64,000 bases of DNA from Allotamlana fucoidanivorans (GCF_006265225.1 NZ_VDCS01000002.1:1-64000); one strand, 5' to 3'. Shown: positions 7,911 through 17,374, numbered from the stretch's first letter. The notes: generated by a model from the letters alone, not told the origin. Numbers and translations are program-made.

Positions 7911-8522
7911 ATGCAAACAAAAACAAAACCTTCAAAATCTAAACTAAAAAGACTTCACCAGTATTACAGTTATACAGGGTTTTATAGTTTTGTTGGTAAC
8001 GCTGTAAAAAAAGCGCTGCCTTATATTGTATTAGCAATTGTTAGCATTTATATTTTGAATCATTTTTTCGATATTAATACAGCTTTAGTGCGGTTAACCG
8101 AAATTTTACCCGTAGCTGGTGTTTTAAGTTTCTTTTTCGTATCTGAAACCCTTTTAGGACTTATTCCGCCAGAAATATTTATTGCATGGTCTGGTAAAAT
8201 GCCAAACCCATGGGTATTCTTAGGAATTTTAGCTGTTTTATCTTATTTAGCAGGTATTTTGGCTTATTGGAAAGGGCGTTCAATTACCAAGATACCTTCA
8301 GTACATGAGTATTTAGAAGGAAAAATGGCCAAACAGTTAAAAAACTCTAGAAAATGGGGTGGTTTTCTTATTGTTGTTGGTGCTCTATTGCCGCTCCCCT
8401 TTTCTATATCATGCATAGCTGCTGGTATTATAAAGTTTCCTTTTAAAAGTGTAGTATATTTTGGCTCCCTGCGTTTGCTTCGCTTTGCTGTTTACGGACT
8501 TATCATTTTTAACGTACTGTAA
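7911..8522 (+). CDS. VTT-domain (DedA/SNARE-associated-like) inner-membrane protein
   Basis: This polytopic membrane protein has about five hydrophobic segments. The central FVSETLLGLIPPEIFIAW region, followed by GALLPLPFSISCIAAG, is characteristic of the VTT/DedA group (E. coli YqaA-like), whose members are linked to lipid scrambling and membrane homeostasis. The ORF is open from an ATG at 7875, but the start at 7911 (MQTKTKPSKSKLKRL) gives the usual basic cytoplasmic N-terminus of about 20 residues, so I prefer it. The next two genes run in the same direction with a short gap and then an overlap, suggesting a small membrane-protein operon just outside the accessory island. Confidence 0.75.
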   Translation: MQTKTKPSKSKLKRLHQYYSYTGFYSFVGNAVKKALPYIVLAIVSIYILNHFFDINTALVRLTEILPVAGVLSFFFVSETLLGLIPPEIFIAWSGKMPNPWVFLGILAVLSYLAGILAYWKGRSITKIPSVHEYLEGKMAKQLKNSRKWGGFLIVVGALLPLPFSISCIAAGIIKFPFKSVVYFGSLRLLRFAVYGLIIFNVL

Positions 8523-8587
8523 AAAACTCTTAAATAAGGTACTTTTTAAACTGTTCTGATTTATTTTTGCTAAAAAATAGAATCGTA

Positions 8588-8890
8588 ATGTTTAAATCTA
8601 TTACCTTGTTTCGTATTATAGCCTTTTTAGAAGGTGTATCGTATATTTTACTACTTTTTATAGCCACACCTATTAAATATCTAGGAGATGATCCGCAGTA
8701 TGTTAAACTTTTAGGCATGCCTCATGGTGTATTGTTTATGGCCTATATAGCATTTGCTGTGCTTTACAGAACGTCCTTTGCCTGGAATACAAAACAGTTT
8801 ATTTCGGTATTAGTAGCCTCTATTATACCTTTTGGCACGTTCTATATTGATAAAGTATATTTAAAAAACCTTACTCATGAAGAATCTTAA
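8588..8890 (+). CDS. DUF3817-type small integral membrane protein
   Basis: The protein has about 100 residues and three hydrophobic helices. The pattern FRIIAFLEGVSYILLLFIATPIKY...GMPHGVLFM.Y matches DUF3817, a conserved bacterial membrane family of unknown function. An upstream in-frame TTG at 8567 exists, but the ATG at 8588 gives the standard start MFKSITLFRI. The 3' end overlaps the MscS gene by 14 bases, indicating translational coupling. Confidence 0.75.
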   Translation: MFKSITLFRIIAFLEGVSYILLLFIATPIKYLGDDPQYVKLLGMPHGVLFMAYIAFAVLYRTSFAWNTKQFISVLVASIIPFGTFYIDKVYLKNLTHEES

Positions 8891-10121
8891 AAATCTCATT
8901 TATGAGGTCTTAGTATCTGCAGGTGTTTCCGAAAATATGGCCAAATACTTGAATATGTTGGTTTTATTATTGGCTTTATTAATATTCATTTTTGTCATTG
9001 ATTTTTTGATTAGAAAGCTTTTAATACAGGCCTTTACGAAATTTTCAGGGCGTACAAAAACAAACTTTGATGACTTATTAATAAAAAATAAAGTGCCAAG
9101 AAACATTGCGCATATTATCCCTTTTTTAATTGCTTTAGAATTCATGCCAGATATTTTTGATGGGCTTGAGGCATTTTATGATTTTGAGCGTTTGGTTGAA
9201 AAAGGACTACAAGTCTTTGCTATTTTAATCACGCTTTGGTTGGTACGTAGTATTCTAAATACAATAAAAGACTATCTAAAAACACGTCCACGGTTTAAAG
9301 ACAAACCTATTGATAGTTATATTCAGGTATTTATGATTTTTGCTTGGATTATTGGATTTCTCTCGGCTATTGCTATTCTCACTGAAATTCCTTTCATGAA
9401 GTTTATTACTGGAATGGGTGCGGTTTCTGCGGTTGTGCTTTTGGTTTTTAAAGATACCATTTTAGGGTTTGTAGCCAGTATTCAGGTGGCTATTAATGAT
9501 ATGGTGCGTATTGGAGATTGGATTACCTTTGAAAAATATGGTGCCGATGGAGATGTTACAGAAATCACCCTTGCCACGGTAAAAGTGCAAAATTTTGATA
9601 AAACTATTACTACCATTCCCACATATGCCCTGATATCAGATTCGTTTAAAAATTGGCGCGGTATGTCTAATTCGGGTGGCAGACGTATAAAACGTGCTTT
9701 GTATTTAAAGCAGAGTGGAATAAAATATTTAACACTTGATGATGTTGAACGCTTAAAAAAAATTCAACTTATTTCAAGCTATTTAGAAACACGTCAGGAA
9801 GATATTGCAAAATATAATACATCTAATCATATTAATAAGGAATTACTTGTAAATGGAAGGAACCTCACTAATATTGGGGTGTTTAGAAAATATATTGATA
9901 GCTATTTAAAAAATCATTCGGCTATAAATAAAGATATGATGATTATGGCAAGGCAATTGGCGCCCACAACACAAGGGATTCCTTTAGAAATTTATGCCTT
10001 TAGTAGTGATAAACGTTGGGAAAACTATGAATATATTATGTCTGATATTTTTGATCACTTGATGGCGGCGCTGCCCTATTTTGATTTGGAAGTTTTTGAA
10101 CTACCAACAACATTAAAATAA
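8877..10121 (+). CDS. MscS-family mechanosensitive ion channel (YbdG-like)
   Basis: The 414-residue protein has roughly five membrane segments and then the MscS pore and beta domain. The third pore helix reads GMGAVSAVVLLVFKDTILGF and continues into VASIQVAINDMVRIGDWI, the diagnostic MscS signature. The large N-terminal membrane region and the insertion after the beta domain (KQSGIKYLTLDDVERL) make it resemble YbdG/MscM-type channels rather than minimal MscS. It should sit in the inner membrane and gate under osmotic downshift. It overlaps the DUF3817 gene and is followed at once by a strong terminator, closing the three-gene unit. Confidence 0.85.
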   Translation: MKNLKNLIYEVLVSAGVSENMAKYLNMLVLLLALLIFIFVIDFLIRKLLIQAFTKFSGRTKTNFDDLLIKNKVPRNIAHIIPFLIALEFMPDIFDGLEAFYDFERLVEKGLQVFAILITLWLVRSILNTIKDYLKTRPRFKDKPIDSYIQVFMIFAWIIGFLSAIAILTEIPFMKFITGMGAVSAVVLLVFKDTILGFVASIQVAINDMVRIGDWITFEKYGADGDVTEITLATVKVQNFDKTITTIPTYALISDSFKNWRGMSNSGGRRIKRALYLKQSGIKYLTLDDVERLKKIQLISSYLETRQEDIAKYNTSNHINKELLVNGRNLTNIGVFRKYIDSYLKNHSAINKDMMIMARQLAPTTQGIPLEIYAFSSDKRWENYEYIMSDIFDHLMAALPYFDLEVFELPTTLK

Positions 10122-10130
10122 AACATAAAA

Positions 10131-10153
10131 AAAACCTCAAGATATGAGGTTTT
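10131..10153 (+). terminator. Intrinsic terminator after the MscS gene
   Basis: AAAACCTCA pairs with TGAGGTTTT around a five-base AGATA loop and runs straight into a T tract. It lies about ten bases after the MscS stop and can also serve the convergent gene ending at 10185. Confidence 0.85.
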
Positions 10154-10184
10154 TTTAAGCTATTAATAAAGGTGTTTAGAAAGA

Positions 10185-10958
10185 TTATCTTACGAATTTC
10201 GCAAAGCCTTCTAATGTTTTATAAATGTATAAACCAGAAGCTAAACTAGAAATATCAATACTTTTAACCGCTTTACCTTCTAATACTTTAGCTCCAGTGA
10301 TACTGTAAATTTGATAATCGGCAGCTTTAGGAGCGTTTAAGATGTTATTGGCTACATAAATATTAATTTTAGCTTTGTTGAATGATTTGCTACTTAATGT
10401 ATTCGCTGATAATTGAATTTGATCAATACGAACTTTTGAACCATCATCTAGCACAGCAGACCCTGAATTTCTAAATATGACTTGAAATCTAACATTGCCA
10501 GTGTAATTTGCATTTGTGATTTCAAAAGTTTGAGTAGAAAATTCATCAACAGCATGAGTTGTGATAGCTAAATCATGGGCATTTATCCAATTGTGACCGC
10601 CAGCACCATTATCTGTTCCAATTCTTATTCGTAGTAAATCAATATCAGTTGATTCATTACTATAAATAATTTTAAAATGTCTATAAGTAGAGGCATCTAT
10701 TTCTCCATAGGTGGTATCACCATTTTCATCTGGTGCATACATAATAGCATTTTTAGAATCTGCAGCATAAGTCATTTCCAAAATTCCATTTGGACTGTTG
10801 GCAAAAGATGATGACCAAGGACCTGAAGCGGCGCCAGCATTCCATCCATCCCAGTCAGTCTCAAAATCGTATGTCAAAGTTTGTGCATTTGTATACAGCA
10901 CACTTAATGACATCAGTATTAAGATTAGGAATCCATTTTTAAGTAATTTTTTCATCAT
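10185..10958 (-). CDS. Secreted protein with T9SS type A C-terminal sorting domain
   Basis: A signal peptide (MMKKLLKNGFLILILMSLSV, cleaved near NAQ) is followed by about 165 residues of beta-rich sequence beginning TLTYDFETDWDGWN. This resembles the jelly-roll, carbohydrate-binding-like domains often found in flavobacterial secreted proteins. The last 70 residues (INIYVANNILN...DYQIYSITGAKVLEGKA...ISSLASGLYIYKT, ending KFVR) are a Por secretion-system sorting domain, so the protein should cross the outer membrane through the type IX system and be anchored or released. No catalytic residues are recognisable; a binding role is inference. It is monocistronic. Either of the first two methionines could be the start. 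Confidence 0.75.
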   Translation of the reverse strand: MMKKLLKNGFLILILMSLSVLYTNAQTLTYDFETDWDGWNAGAASGPWSSSFANSPNGILEMTYAADSKNAIMYAPDENGDTTYGEIDASTYRHFKIIYSNESTDIDLLRIRIGTDNGAGGHNWINAHDLAITTHAVDEFSTQTFEITNANYTGNVRFQVIFRNSGSAVLDDGSKVRIDQIQLSANTLSSKSFNKAKINIYVANNILNAPKAADYQIYSITGAKVLEGKAVKSIDISSLASGLYIYKTLEGFAKFVR

Positions 10959-11110
10959 AATGTAGTTTTTAAGATTAAATGTTTAATAAATACATCATAA
11001 AATTACATGAATCGTAAGGGGTTTAATTCCTGAAAATTACCTCTGGCTTACACAGATTTATCTTTGTTTTGTAAATGCAACCATAATTTTGTGGTTTTTG
11101 AATATAAAAA

Positions 11111-11140
11111 AGCCTGTTGGTTATAAATTACCAACAGGCT
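11111..11140 (-). terminator. Terminator of the leuCDAB operon
   Basis: AGCCTGTTGGT (11111-11121) and ACCAACAGGCT (11130-11140) form a perfect 11-bp stem with an eight-base loop. Read on the minus strand it is followed by a T tract. It lies 25 bases beyond the leuB stop. Confidence 0.9.
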
Positions 11141-11164
11141 CTTTTTAAATTTATGATTTCTTTA

Positions 11165-12220
11165 CTAGATATTTTCAGCTAACCAGTCTCCCACTTCACT
11201 GGTGCCATAAGATACACCTCCATCAGCTAAATCTTCAGTAACAATCCCTTCGTTTAATGCTTTGTTTACCACCGTTCTAATGGCTTTCCCTTCTTCATGT
11301 AAACCAAAGTTTTCAAACATCATAGCCGCTGATAATACGGTGGCCATAGGGTTGGCTATGTTTTTTCCAGCCGCCTGTGGATAAGAACCATGAATAGGTT
11401 CAAATAAACCAATATCAGATCCTAAAGAGGCCGATGGCATTAAGCCCATAGATCCAGAAATCACAGAAGCTTCATCGGTTAAAATGTCTCCAAATAAATT
11501 TTCTGTAATTAACACATCGTAACTGTTTGGCCATTGCACTAAACGCATAGCAACGGCATCAACAAATTCATACGATACTTCAACTTCTGGATAATCTTTT
11601 TCCATAGCTTGAACCGTTTCTCTCCACAATCTAGACGTTTCTAAAACGTTAGCTTTATCCACACAACAAAGCTTCTTAGAACGCGTCATGGCTAGTTCAA
11701 AGCCTTTTTTAGCTAAGCGTTGTACTTCAGCTCTGGTATAAACACAGTTATCATAAGCGGTTTCTCCTTCTTCTCTTCTCCCCTTTTCTCCAAAGTAAAT
11801 GCCACCAGTCAACTCACGTAAAAACACCAAATCTGTACCTTCAATACGTTCTTTTTTTAATGGTGATTTTTCTAATAACGATGGGAAAGTAAAAGTTGGA
11901 CGTACATTAGCGAACAACCCTAATGCCTTACGCATTTTTAGTAAGCCTTGTTCTGGACGTACTTTTGCAGATGGGTCGTTATCAAAACGCGGGTGACCAA
12001 TAGCACCAAATAAAACAGCATCTGAACTTTTACAAATCTCATGGGTTTCATCTGGATAAGGTTCTCCAACGGCATCAATAGCAGCTGCTCCTGTAAGGGC
12101 TGGTTTCCAATTAATGTCGTGTCCGAATTTTTTAGCAACAGCATCACTTACTTTTACTGCTTGATCTATAACCTCTGGTCCTATACCGTCACCGGCTAAA
12201 AGCGCTATATTAAATTTCAT
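11165..12220 (-). CDS. leuB: 3-isopropylmalate dehydrogenase
   Basis: The enzyme oxidatively decarboxylates 3-isopropylmalate to 2-oxoisocaproate with NAD+, the last pathway-specific step of leucine synthesis. The 351 residues contain the N-terminal LLAGDGIGPEV motif, the substrate-binding arginines in LGLFANVRP and FLRELTGGIYFGEKG, the metal- and NAD-binding ENLFGDILTDEAS aspartates, and the C-terminal GSAP-like region (GSYPQAAGKNIANPMA). The length is normal. It is the last gene of a four-gene leu operon, 11 bases downstream of the LeuA-family gene and just before a strong terminator. Confidence 0.97.
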   Translation of the reverse strand: MKFNIALLAGDGIGPEVIDQAVKVSDAVAKKFGHDINWKPALTGAAAIDAVGEPYPDETHEICKSSDAVLFGAIGHPRFDNDPSAKVRPEQGLLKMRKALGLFANVRPTFTFPSLLEKSPLKKERIEGTDLVFLRELTGGIYFGEKGRREEGETAYDNCVYTRAEVQRLAKKGFELAMTRSKKLCCVDKANVLETSRLWRETVQAMEKDYPEVEVSYEFVDAVAMRLVQWPNSYDVLITENLFGDILTDEASVISGSMGLMPSASLGSDIGLFEPIHGSYPQAAGKNIANPMATVLSAAMMFENFGLHEEGKAIRTVVNKALNEGIVTEDLADGGVSYGTSEVGDWLAENI

Positions 12221-12231
12221 TTTTTATATGC

Positions 12232-13752
12232 TTAATTAATTATAATGTTTAACATTTTCTCAGTGGCCTTAATGGCTGAAACTGTTTGATCTGAATCTAA
12301 ACCGCGAGTTTTAAACTCTTTTTCAGGCTGTTTCCAGGTTATAATAGTTTCACATAAGGCATCTGATCTACTTCCTGGTGGTATTCTTACTGCATAATCC
12401 ACCAAATTAGGAAGGGTGATTTTTCTGTTCTTAAATACGTTTCTAATGGCATTCATAAAAGCATCAAATTGTCCGTCACCCTGTGCGTTGGCTTCAAATG
12501 TTTCTTCTTCAATAGTTAAAGAAACTGTTGTTGATGGTTTTAAACCTTTAGAATGGGTTAATACATAAGAATTGACCTTAACCTTTTCTTCATACGTTCT
12601 ATCTAACACATCTGAAATGATATAAGGCAAATCTTCTTTGGTAACCACCTGTTTTTTATCCCCTAATTCAATGATGCGTTGCGTCACTTTCTTAAGATCC
12701 TCATCATTAAGCTGAAGACCTAATTGTTGTAAATTTTTCTGAATATTTGCCTTCCCTGATGCTTTCCCCAAAGCATACTGTCTCGTTCTTCCAAAGCGTT
12801 CTGGCATTAAATCACTGAAATACAGATTTTTTTTATTGTCGCCATCGGCATGAATACCAGCGGTTTGGGTAAATACATTAGCCCCAATAATAGGTTTATT
12901 GGCGGGAATCATTACCCCTGAAAAGTTTTCCACTAGTTTACTAACCGTAAACAACATTTTTTCATTAACACCAATAGTAATACGCGGCATAAAATCATTA
13001 ATCACAGCAATGGTACTAGACATGGGGGCATTTCCAGCGCGTTCACCCATACCGTTAACTGTAAGATGCAAGCCATCAGCACCGGCTTTTAATGCAGCCA
13101 TGACATTAGCTACCCCTAAATCATAATCATTATGCGCGTGAAAATCAAAATGTAAATTAGGATACTTATCCTTAATCTCTTTTACAAAGTCAAAAGATTC
13201 TTTAGGTGTTAAAACGCCTAGAGTATCTGGTAACATAATCCGCTTAATGGGTTGTGTAGATAAAAATTCTAGAAACTCATAAACATAAGCTTTAGAGTTA
13301 CGCATACCATTGCTCCAATCTTCTAAATACACATTGGTTTCAATGCCTTGTTGTTGCGCTTGTTCTATAACTTTAGAAACCTCGATAAAGTGCTGATTTG
13401 GCGTTTTTTTAAGCTGATGAATTAAATGATTTAATGAGCCTTTTGTTAGTAGATTTTGTACCTTGGCACCAGCTTCAATCATCCAATTTATAGAGACACC
13501 TTGGTCTACAAAGGACAAAACTTCTACTTTATCAAGATAATTATGGGAGCTAGCCCAATCGGTTATATTTTTAACGGCTTGAAATTCACCTTCAGAAACA
13601 CGTGCTGAAGCAATTTCAATACGATCTACTTTTAGTTCTTCAAGTAAAAGTTTTGCAATGGTTAATTTTTCAGAAGCAGAAAACGACACGCTTGAGGTTT
13701 GTTCACCATCACGCAATGTGGTATCCATTATTTCTATTTTCCTTTTACTCAT
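12232..13752 (-). CDS. leuA: 2-isopropylmalate synthase family enzyme (second LeuA-type paralogue, LeuA2/CimA-like)
   Basis: This acyl-CoA-dependent condensing enzyme of the DRE-TIM family has MDTTLRDGEQT at the N-terminus (metal and substrate site), HFHAHNDYDLGVAN with the metal-binding histidines, and HADGDNK. The last 130 residues form a LeuA dimerisation/regulatory domain (TTVSLTIEEETFEANAQGDG...DYAVRIPPGSRSDA). Position between leuD and leuB supports a role in leucine synthesis. In flavobacteria a further LeuA is commonly encoded with the ilv genes (from memory), and this type diverges from it, so alpha-isopropylmalate, citramalate or homocitrate-type condensation are all possible. A hairpin separates it from leuD, so it may be partly uncoupled from leuCD. 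Confidence 0.85.
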   Translation of the reverse strand: MSKRKIEIMDTTLRDGEQTSSVSFSASEKLTIAKLLLEELKVDRIEIASARVSEGEFQAVKNITDWASSHNYLDKVEVLSFVDQGVSINWMIEAGAKVQNLLTKGSLNHLIHQLKKTPNQHFIEVSKVIEQAQQQGIETNVYLEDWSNGMRNSKAYVYEFLEFLSTQPIKRIMLPDTLGVLTPKESFDFVKEIKDKYPNLHFDFHAHNDYDLGVANVMAALKAGADGLHLTVNGMGERAGNAPMSSTIAVINDFMPRITIGVNEKMLFTVSKLVENFSGVMIPANKPIIGANVFTQTAGIHADGDNKKNLYFSDLMPERFGRTRQYALGKASGKANIQKNLQQLGLQLNDEDLKKVTQRIIELGDKKQVVTKEDLPYIISDVLDRTYEEKVKVNSYVLTHSKGLKPSTTVSLTIEEETFEANAQGDGQFDAFMNAIRNVFKNRKITLPNLVDYAVRIPPGSRSDALCETIITWKQPEKEFKTRGLDSDQTVSAIKATEKMLNIIIN

Positions 13753-13769
13753 TTAAAGATTTATAAATT

Positions 13770-13812
13770 AGCAAAAAGCATTTCATAATTAAATGGAATG
13801 CTTTTTGGCTGT
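13770..13812 (-). terminator. Hairpin between leuD and the leuA-family gene
   Basis: AGCAAAAAGCATTTC and GGAATGCTTTTTGGCT form a stem of about 12 bp with one or two mismatches in the 100-bp gap between leuD and the next gene. On the minus strand the descending arm is T-rich. It could act as a partial terminator or mRNA-stability element that sets expression downstream of leuCD. Confidence 0.55.
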
Positions 13813-13852
13813 TTATTATATTTTAAGATTTGTATGAAACATATAAGATTCT

Positions 13853-14452
13853 TTAAAAAGGCCTTGTTTCTGCAAAATCTTTTACTTCATCTTTCATGTT
13901 TTGAAGATAATCAATATCATCAAAACCATTTAACATGTTCCCTTTTTTGTATCCGTTGATTTCAAATGGTTCAGATTCACCAGTAGATAATAAGGTTACT
14001 GTTTGGTTTGGTAAGTCTACTTTAATCTCTGTTTTTGGATCTGCTTCAATAGCATCAAATAATTTCTGAGCAAAATCAGCTGAAACTTGTACAGGAAGCA
14101 CCCCTATATTTAAGCAATTGTTTCTGAAAATGTCTGCAAAGAAGGATGAAATCACACAACGCAATCCAAAATCATAAACCGACCAAGCGGCATGCTCTCG
14201 TGAAGATCCAGAACCAAAGTTCTTTCCTCCAACTAAGATTTTAGATCCAGCATATTTATCATCGTTCAACGGAAAATCTGCTATTGGATTACCTTCAGAA
14301 TCATATCTCCAGTCACGGAAAAAGTTGTCTCCAAATCCCTTACGCTCTGTAGCTTTTAAGAAACGAGCAGGAATAATTTGATCGGTATCTACGTTTTCAA
14401 TAGGTAACGGATACGCGGTGCTTGTTAATACTTCAAATTTATCGTAAGCCAT
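13853..14452 (-). CDS. leuD: 3-isopropylmalate dehydratase small subunit
   Basis: LeuD pairs with LeuC to isomerise 2-isopropylmalate to 3-isopropylmalate. The 199-residue protein has the swivel-domain signatures of the family: PIENVDTDQIIPARFLK at the N-terminus, GGKNFGSGSSREHAAW (substrate contact loop), and FRNNCLNIGVLPV. The C-terminal tail DFAETRPF is typical of flavobacterial LeuD. It lies ten bases after leuC in the same operon. Confidence 0.97.
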   Translation of the reverse strand: MAYDKFEVLTSTAYPLPIENVDTDQIIPARFLKATERKGFGDNFFRDWRYDSEGNPIADFPLNDDKYAGSKILVGGKNFGSGSSREHAAWSVYDFGLRCVISSFFADIFRNNCLNIGVLPVQVSADFAQKLFDAIEADPKTEIKVDLPNQTVTLLSTGESEPFEINGYKKGNMLNGFDDIDYLQNMKDEVKDFAETRPF

Positions 14453-14462
14453 GTTCTTTTTT

Positions 14463-15863
14463 TTAAGCGTTAATTAATGTTCTAGGGTCGGTAACCACAC
14501 CTTCTACTGCCGTAGCAGCGGCTACTAATGGAGATGCTAATAAGGTTCTTGAGCCTGGCCCTTGTCTTCCTTCAAAATTACGGTTTGATGTAGATACTGC
14601 TAATTTCCCAGCAGGCACTTTATCGTCGTTCATAGCTAAACAAGCTGAACAACCTGGTTCTCTTAATACAAATCCAGCAGCTTCTAAAATTTTATCAAGA
14701 CCTTCTTCTTTGATTTGATCAACCACTTTATGCGATCCTGGCACCAACCAAGCAGTAATATTATCAGCTTTTTTACGGCCTTCAACTATAGAGCAAAAAG
14801 CTCTAAAATCTTCAATACGTCCGTTGGTACAAGATCCTAAGAATACGTAATCCACTTGCTTACCAATCATGCTATCACCTTCATTAAACTTCATATAGCC
14901 TAATGATTTTTTGTAAGTGCTAACACCACCTTGCACATCTTCAGCTAGAGGAATAGATTGTGTTACGCCAATACCCATTCCAGGATTGGTTCCGTAAGTA
15001 ATCATAGGTTCTATATCGGTAGCATTGTAGTTAAATTCCACATCAAACTCTGCATCATCATCAGTTTTAAGCGTTTTCCAATAAGCCATGGCTTTATCCC
15101 AATCTGCTCCTTTTGGTGTATGCTTACGTCCTTTTATATATTCAAACGTTTTTTCATCAGGAGCAATCATACCTCCACGAGCTCCCATTTCAATAGATAG
15201 GTTACACACAGTCATACGACCTTCCATAGACATATTTTCAAAAACGTCTCCCGCATACTCAACAAAATATCCTGTGGCTCCAGAAGTAGTTTGTTGCGCA
15301 ATAATATATAGCGCCACATCTTTTGGTGTTACTCCAAAACCTAATTTACCATTTACGTTGATACGCATTTTCTTTGGCTTTGGTTGCATGATACACTGTG
15401 TAGACAATACCATTTCAACCTCCGATGTTCCAATACCAAAGGCAATAGCACCAAAAGCACCATGCGTAGAGGTATGTGAATCACCACAAACAATAGTAGA
15501 ACCTGGTAGTGTAATACCATTTTCTGGTCCAACAATATGAACAATACCATTATTTCTATGTCCTAAACCCCAGTGTGAAATACCATATTCAGCAGCATTA
15601 TTGGCTAAAGCTTCTAATTGATTGGCTGATAACGGATCAGCAACTGGTAAATGTTGATTCCATGTTGGGGTGTTATGATCGGCGGTAGCAAATGTACGTT
15701 CGGGATACATTACCCCAATTCCTCTAGATTTCAATCCAACAAACGCGACTGGACTGGTTACTTCATGAATGAAATGACGATCGATGAAGAATACATCTGG
15801 TCCGTCTTCTATCTTTCTAACCACATGTGAATCCCATACTTTGTCAAACAATGTCTTACTCAT
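14463..15863 (-). CDS. leuC: 3-isopropylmalate dehydratase large subunit (4Fe-4S)
   Basis: LeuC is the aconitase-fold catalytic subunit carrying a [4Fe-4S] cluster. The cluster cysteines are visible as [14 protein letters not shown] and [14 protein letters not shown]. The family blocks [40 protein letters not shown] and [11 protein letters not shown] are present. The length of 466 residues is standard. It is the first gene of the leuC-leuD-leuA-leuB operon, behind a good Bacteroidetes promoter and an untranslated leader of about 65 bases with a small inverted repeat. Confidence 0.97.
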   Translation of the reverse strand: MSKTLFDKVWDSHVVRKIEDGPDVFFIDRHFIHEVTSPVAFVGLKSRGIGVMYPERTFATADHNTPTWNQHLPVADPLSANQLEALANNAAEYGISHWGLGHRNNGIVHIVGPENGITLPGSTIVCGDSHTSTHGAFGAIAFGIGTSEVEMVLSTQCIMQPKPKKMRINVNGKLGFGVTPKDVALYIIAQQTTSGATGYFVEYAGDVFENMSMEGRMTVCNLSIEMGARGGMIAPDEKTFEYIKGRKHTPKGADWDKAMAYWKTLKTDDDAEFDVEFNYNATDIEPMITYGTNPGMGIGVTQSIPLAEDVQGGVSTYKKSLGYMKFNEGDSMIGKQVDYVFLGSCTNGRIEDFRAFCSIVEGRKKADNITAWLVPGSHKVVDQIKEEGLDKILEAAGFVLREPGCSACLAMNDDKVPAGKLAVSTSNRNFEGRQGPGSRTLLASPLVAAATAVEGVVTDPRTLINA

Positions 15864-15937
15864 AAGTGTTTTTAATTTTGTATTTGTAATACTCTATGAC
15901 CTTGTTGTAATAAGGTCTCAGAAGTTATAAAAGTTTA

Positions 15938-15966
15938 CAAATTTATGTTTTATTACACGTATTCAA
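15938..15966 (-). promoter_or_regulatory. Promoter of the leu operon
   Basis: On the minus strand TTG (15966-15964), 18 bases, then TAAATTTG (15945-15938) matches the Bacteroidetes -33/-7 consensus. The predicted start is near 15930. The leader down to the leuC ATG contains GACCTT(8)AAGGTC (15898-15917), a short stem or operator of unknown role. Confidence 0.65.
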
Positions 15967-16097
15967 AAGTTAAAAAGGGCTTGTTGTTAACTTTTTATAA
16001 TATAACCAATGAATACATGAAAAATTAAATTTTATGCAACGGATTCGCTAGTTTGGTTATAATTTTCGAAATAATTATACCGCAAAAAAAAGTAGTT

Positions 16098-16481
16098 TTA
16101 AAGTCTGTCTGAGACATATTCTATCTCTGTTTTTCCGTGTGGTAATACATGGCCATCTGGGCCAATATTAACCATAACAATATTGGAGATGGTGATGATA
16201 GTTTCTCGGGTCATCATATTTCTCACTTCGCAACTTAAAGTTAGTGAAGCTCTACCAAATTTTATGGCTTTTATTCCTATCTCAATAACATCACCTTGTT
16301 TAGCAGAAGCTTTAAAGTCAATCTCACTCATATACTTAGTCACCACTTTTTGGTTTTCTAACTGTACAATACTATATAAGGCTGCTTCTTCATCAATCCA
16401 TTCTAATAATCTACCTCCAAATAGGGTGCCATTAGCATTTAAATCTTCTGGTTTAATCCATTTTCTTGTGTGAAATCTCAT
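16098..16481 (-). CDS. Acyl-CoA thioesterase, hotdog fold (YciA/BFIT type)
   Basis: This 127-residue single hotdog domain has the active-site stretch NANGTLFGGRLLEWIDEEAA, in which the asparagine and acidic residues of hotdog thioesterases are present, followed by YMSEIDFKASAKQGDVIEI. Such enzymes hydrolyse acyl-CoA to free acid and CoA in the cytoplasm and work as oligomers. It lies five bases downstream of the DUF72 gene, so the two are co-transcribed. Chain-length preference cannot be read from the sequence. Confidence 0.85.
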   Translation of the reverse strand: MRFHTRKWIKPEDLNANGTLFGGRLLEWIDEEAALYSIVQLENQKVVTKYMSEIDFKASAKQGDVIEIGIKAIKFGRASLTLSCEVRNMMTRETIITISNIVMVNIGPDGHVLPHGKTEIEYVSDRL

Positions 16482-16486
16482 AGGTA

Positions 16487-17374
16487 TTATAATAAGGTTT
16501 GTTGTTTATTTTCATTGGGTATCGCTAAGTTATAACCCAATTTTGAATTTATGTTTTTAATAAAATAAGCAGAAAGTAAAGGCGATTCCTTTTCTATGTT
16601 TTGATGGATAAAAAAATCAATTTCTTTTACACCTTGCTCCTGCCATTGTTTTAAGCGCTCCACCCAATCATCTAATCTTGAATAATCTGTTTGATGATTT
16701 GCGCCAACATAGCGTATAAAAGCCGTAGCATTGGTTAATCGCATATGCATTAAATCACGCCTTCCAGCAGTATCAACAATAATATTAGCAATGTTGTTCG
16801 CTTCTAAAAGGTCATACAGTTCATTGGCTACAGCGTTGTCATTATACCAATTGGTATGTCTGAATTCAATAGCCAATGATATGTCTTTTGGCCAGTTTTC
16901 TACAAAACTGACTACCCTATCAAAATCTTTAGGAGCAAAATTGTTGTGCATTTGCAGAAATACCGTGCCTAGCTTCTCTTTCAAATTGGAGGCATTATAC
17001 AAGTAGTTTTGAACCGCTTCTTTGGTTTCGTTTAAACGTTTCCAATGGCTAATTTCCTGATTTAACTTTGGAAAGAATTTAAATCCATCAGGTGTTTTAT
17101 CGTACCATGTTGCAAATTGCTCTGCAGGAAAAATACGGTAAAATGTAGCATTTAACTCAATAGCATTAAACTGCATAGAATAATATTGCAATTCATCTTT
17201 GGTACCTCTTGGGTAAAACCCTTTTAGGTCTGCCTTATTCCATTTAGCACAGCCTACATAGAGTTTTGGAATTTTATCATCTTTTGTTTTATTAAGAACC
17301 ACCTTGGTTTTGGGGTGGTCTTTTGGTAGGGTAAAATCAATGTTTTCAGGGTTTTCAACGCTTCCAAACTTCAT
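16487..17374 (-). CDS. DUF72 family protein
   Basis: The protein has 295 residues with the DUF72 (YecE-like) TIM-barrel pattern: YVGCAKWNKADLKGFYP at the start of the domain, AIELNATFYRIF, LAIEFRHTNWYND, and MHMRLT..AFIRYVG. The family is widespread, and its biochemical role is not established. The N-terminal 35 residues (ENIDFTLPKDHPKTKV) are a short extension before the barrel. It is the first gene of a pair with the thioesterase. Confidence 0.85.
   Translation of the reverse strand: MKFGSVENPENIDFTLPKDHPKTKVVLNKTKDDKIPKLYVGCAKWNKADLKGFYPRGTKDELQYYSMQFNAIELNATFYRIFPAEQFATWYDKTPDGFKFFPKLNQEISHWKRLNETKEAVQNYLYNASNLKEKLGTVFLQMHNNFAPKDFDRVVSFVENWPKDISLAIEFRHTNWYNDNAVANELYDLLEANNIANIIVDTAGRRDLMHMRLTNATAFIRYVGANHQTDYSRLDDWVERLKQWQEQGVKEIDFFIHQNIEKESPLLSAYFIKNINSKLGYNLAIPNENKQQTLL

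Noticed and set aside
14958-15540. Plus-strand reading frames inside leuC
   Set aside because: They are antisense to the conserved Fe-S dehydratase; no independent signal supports them.
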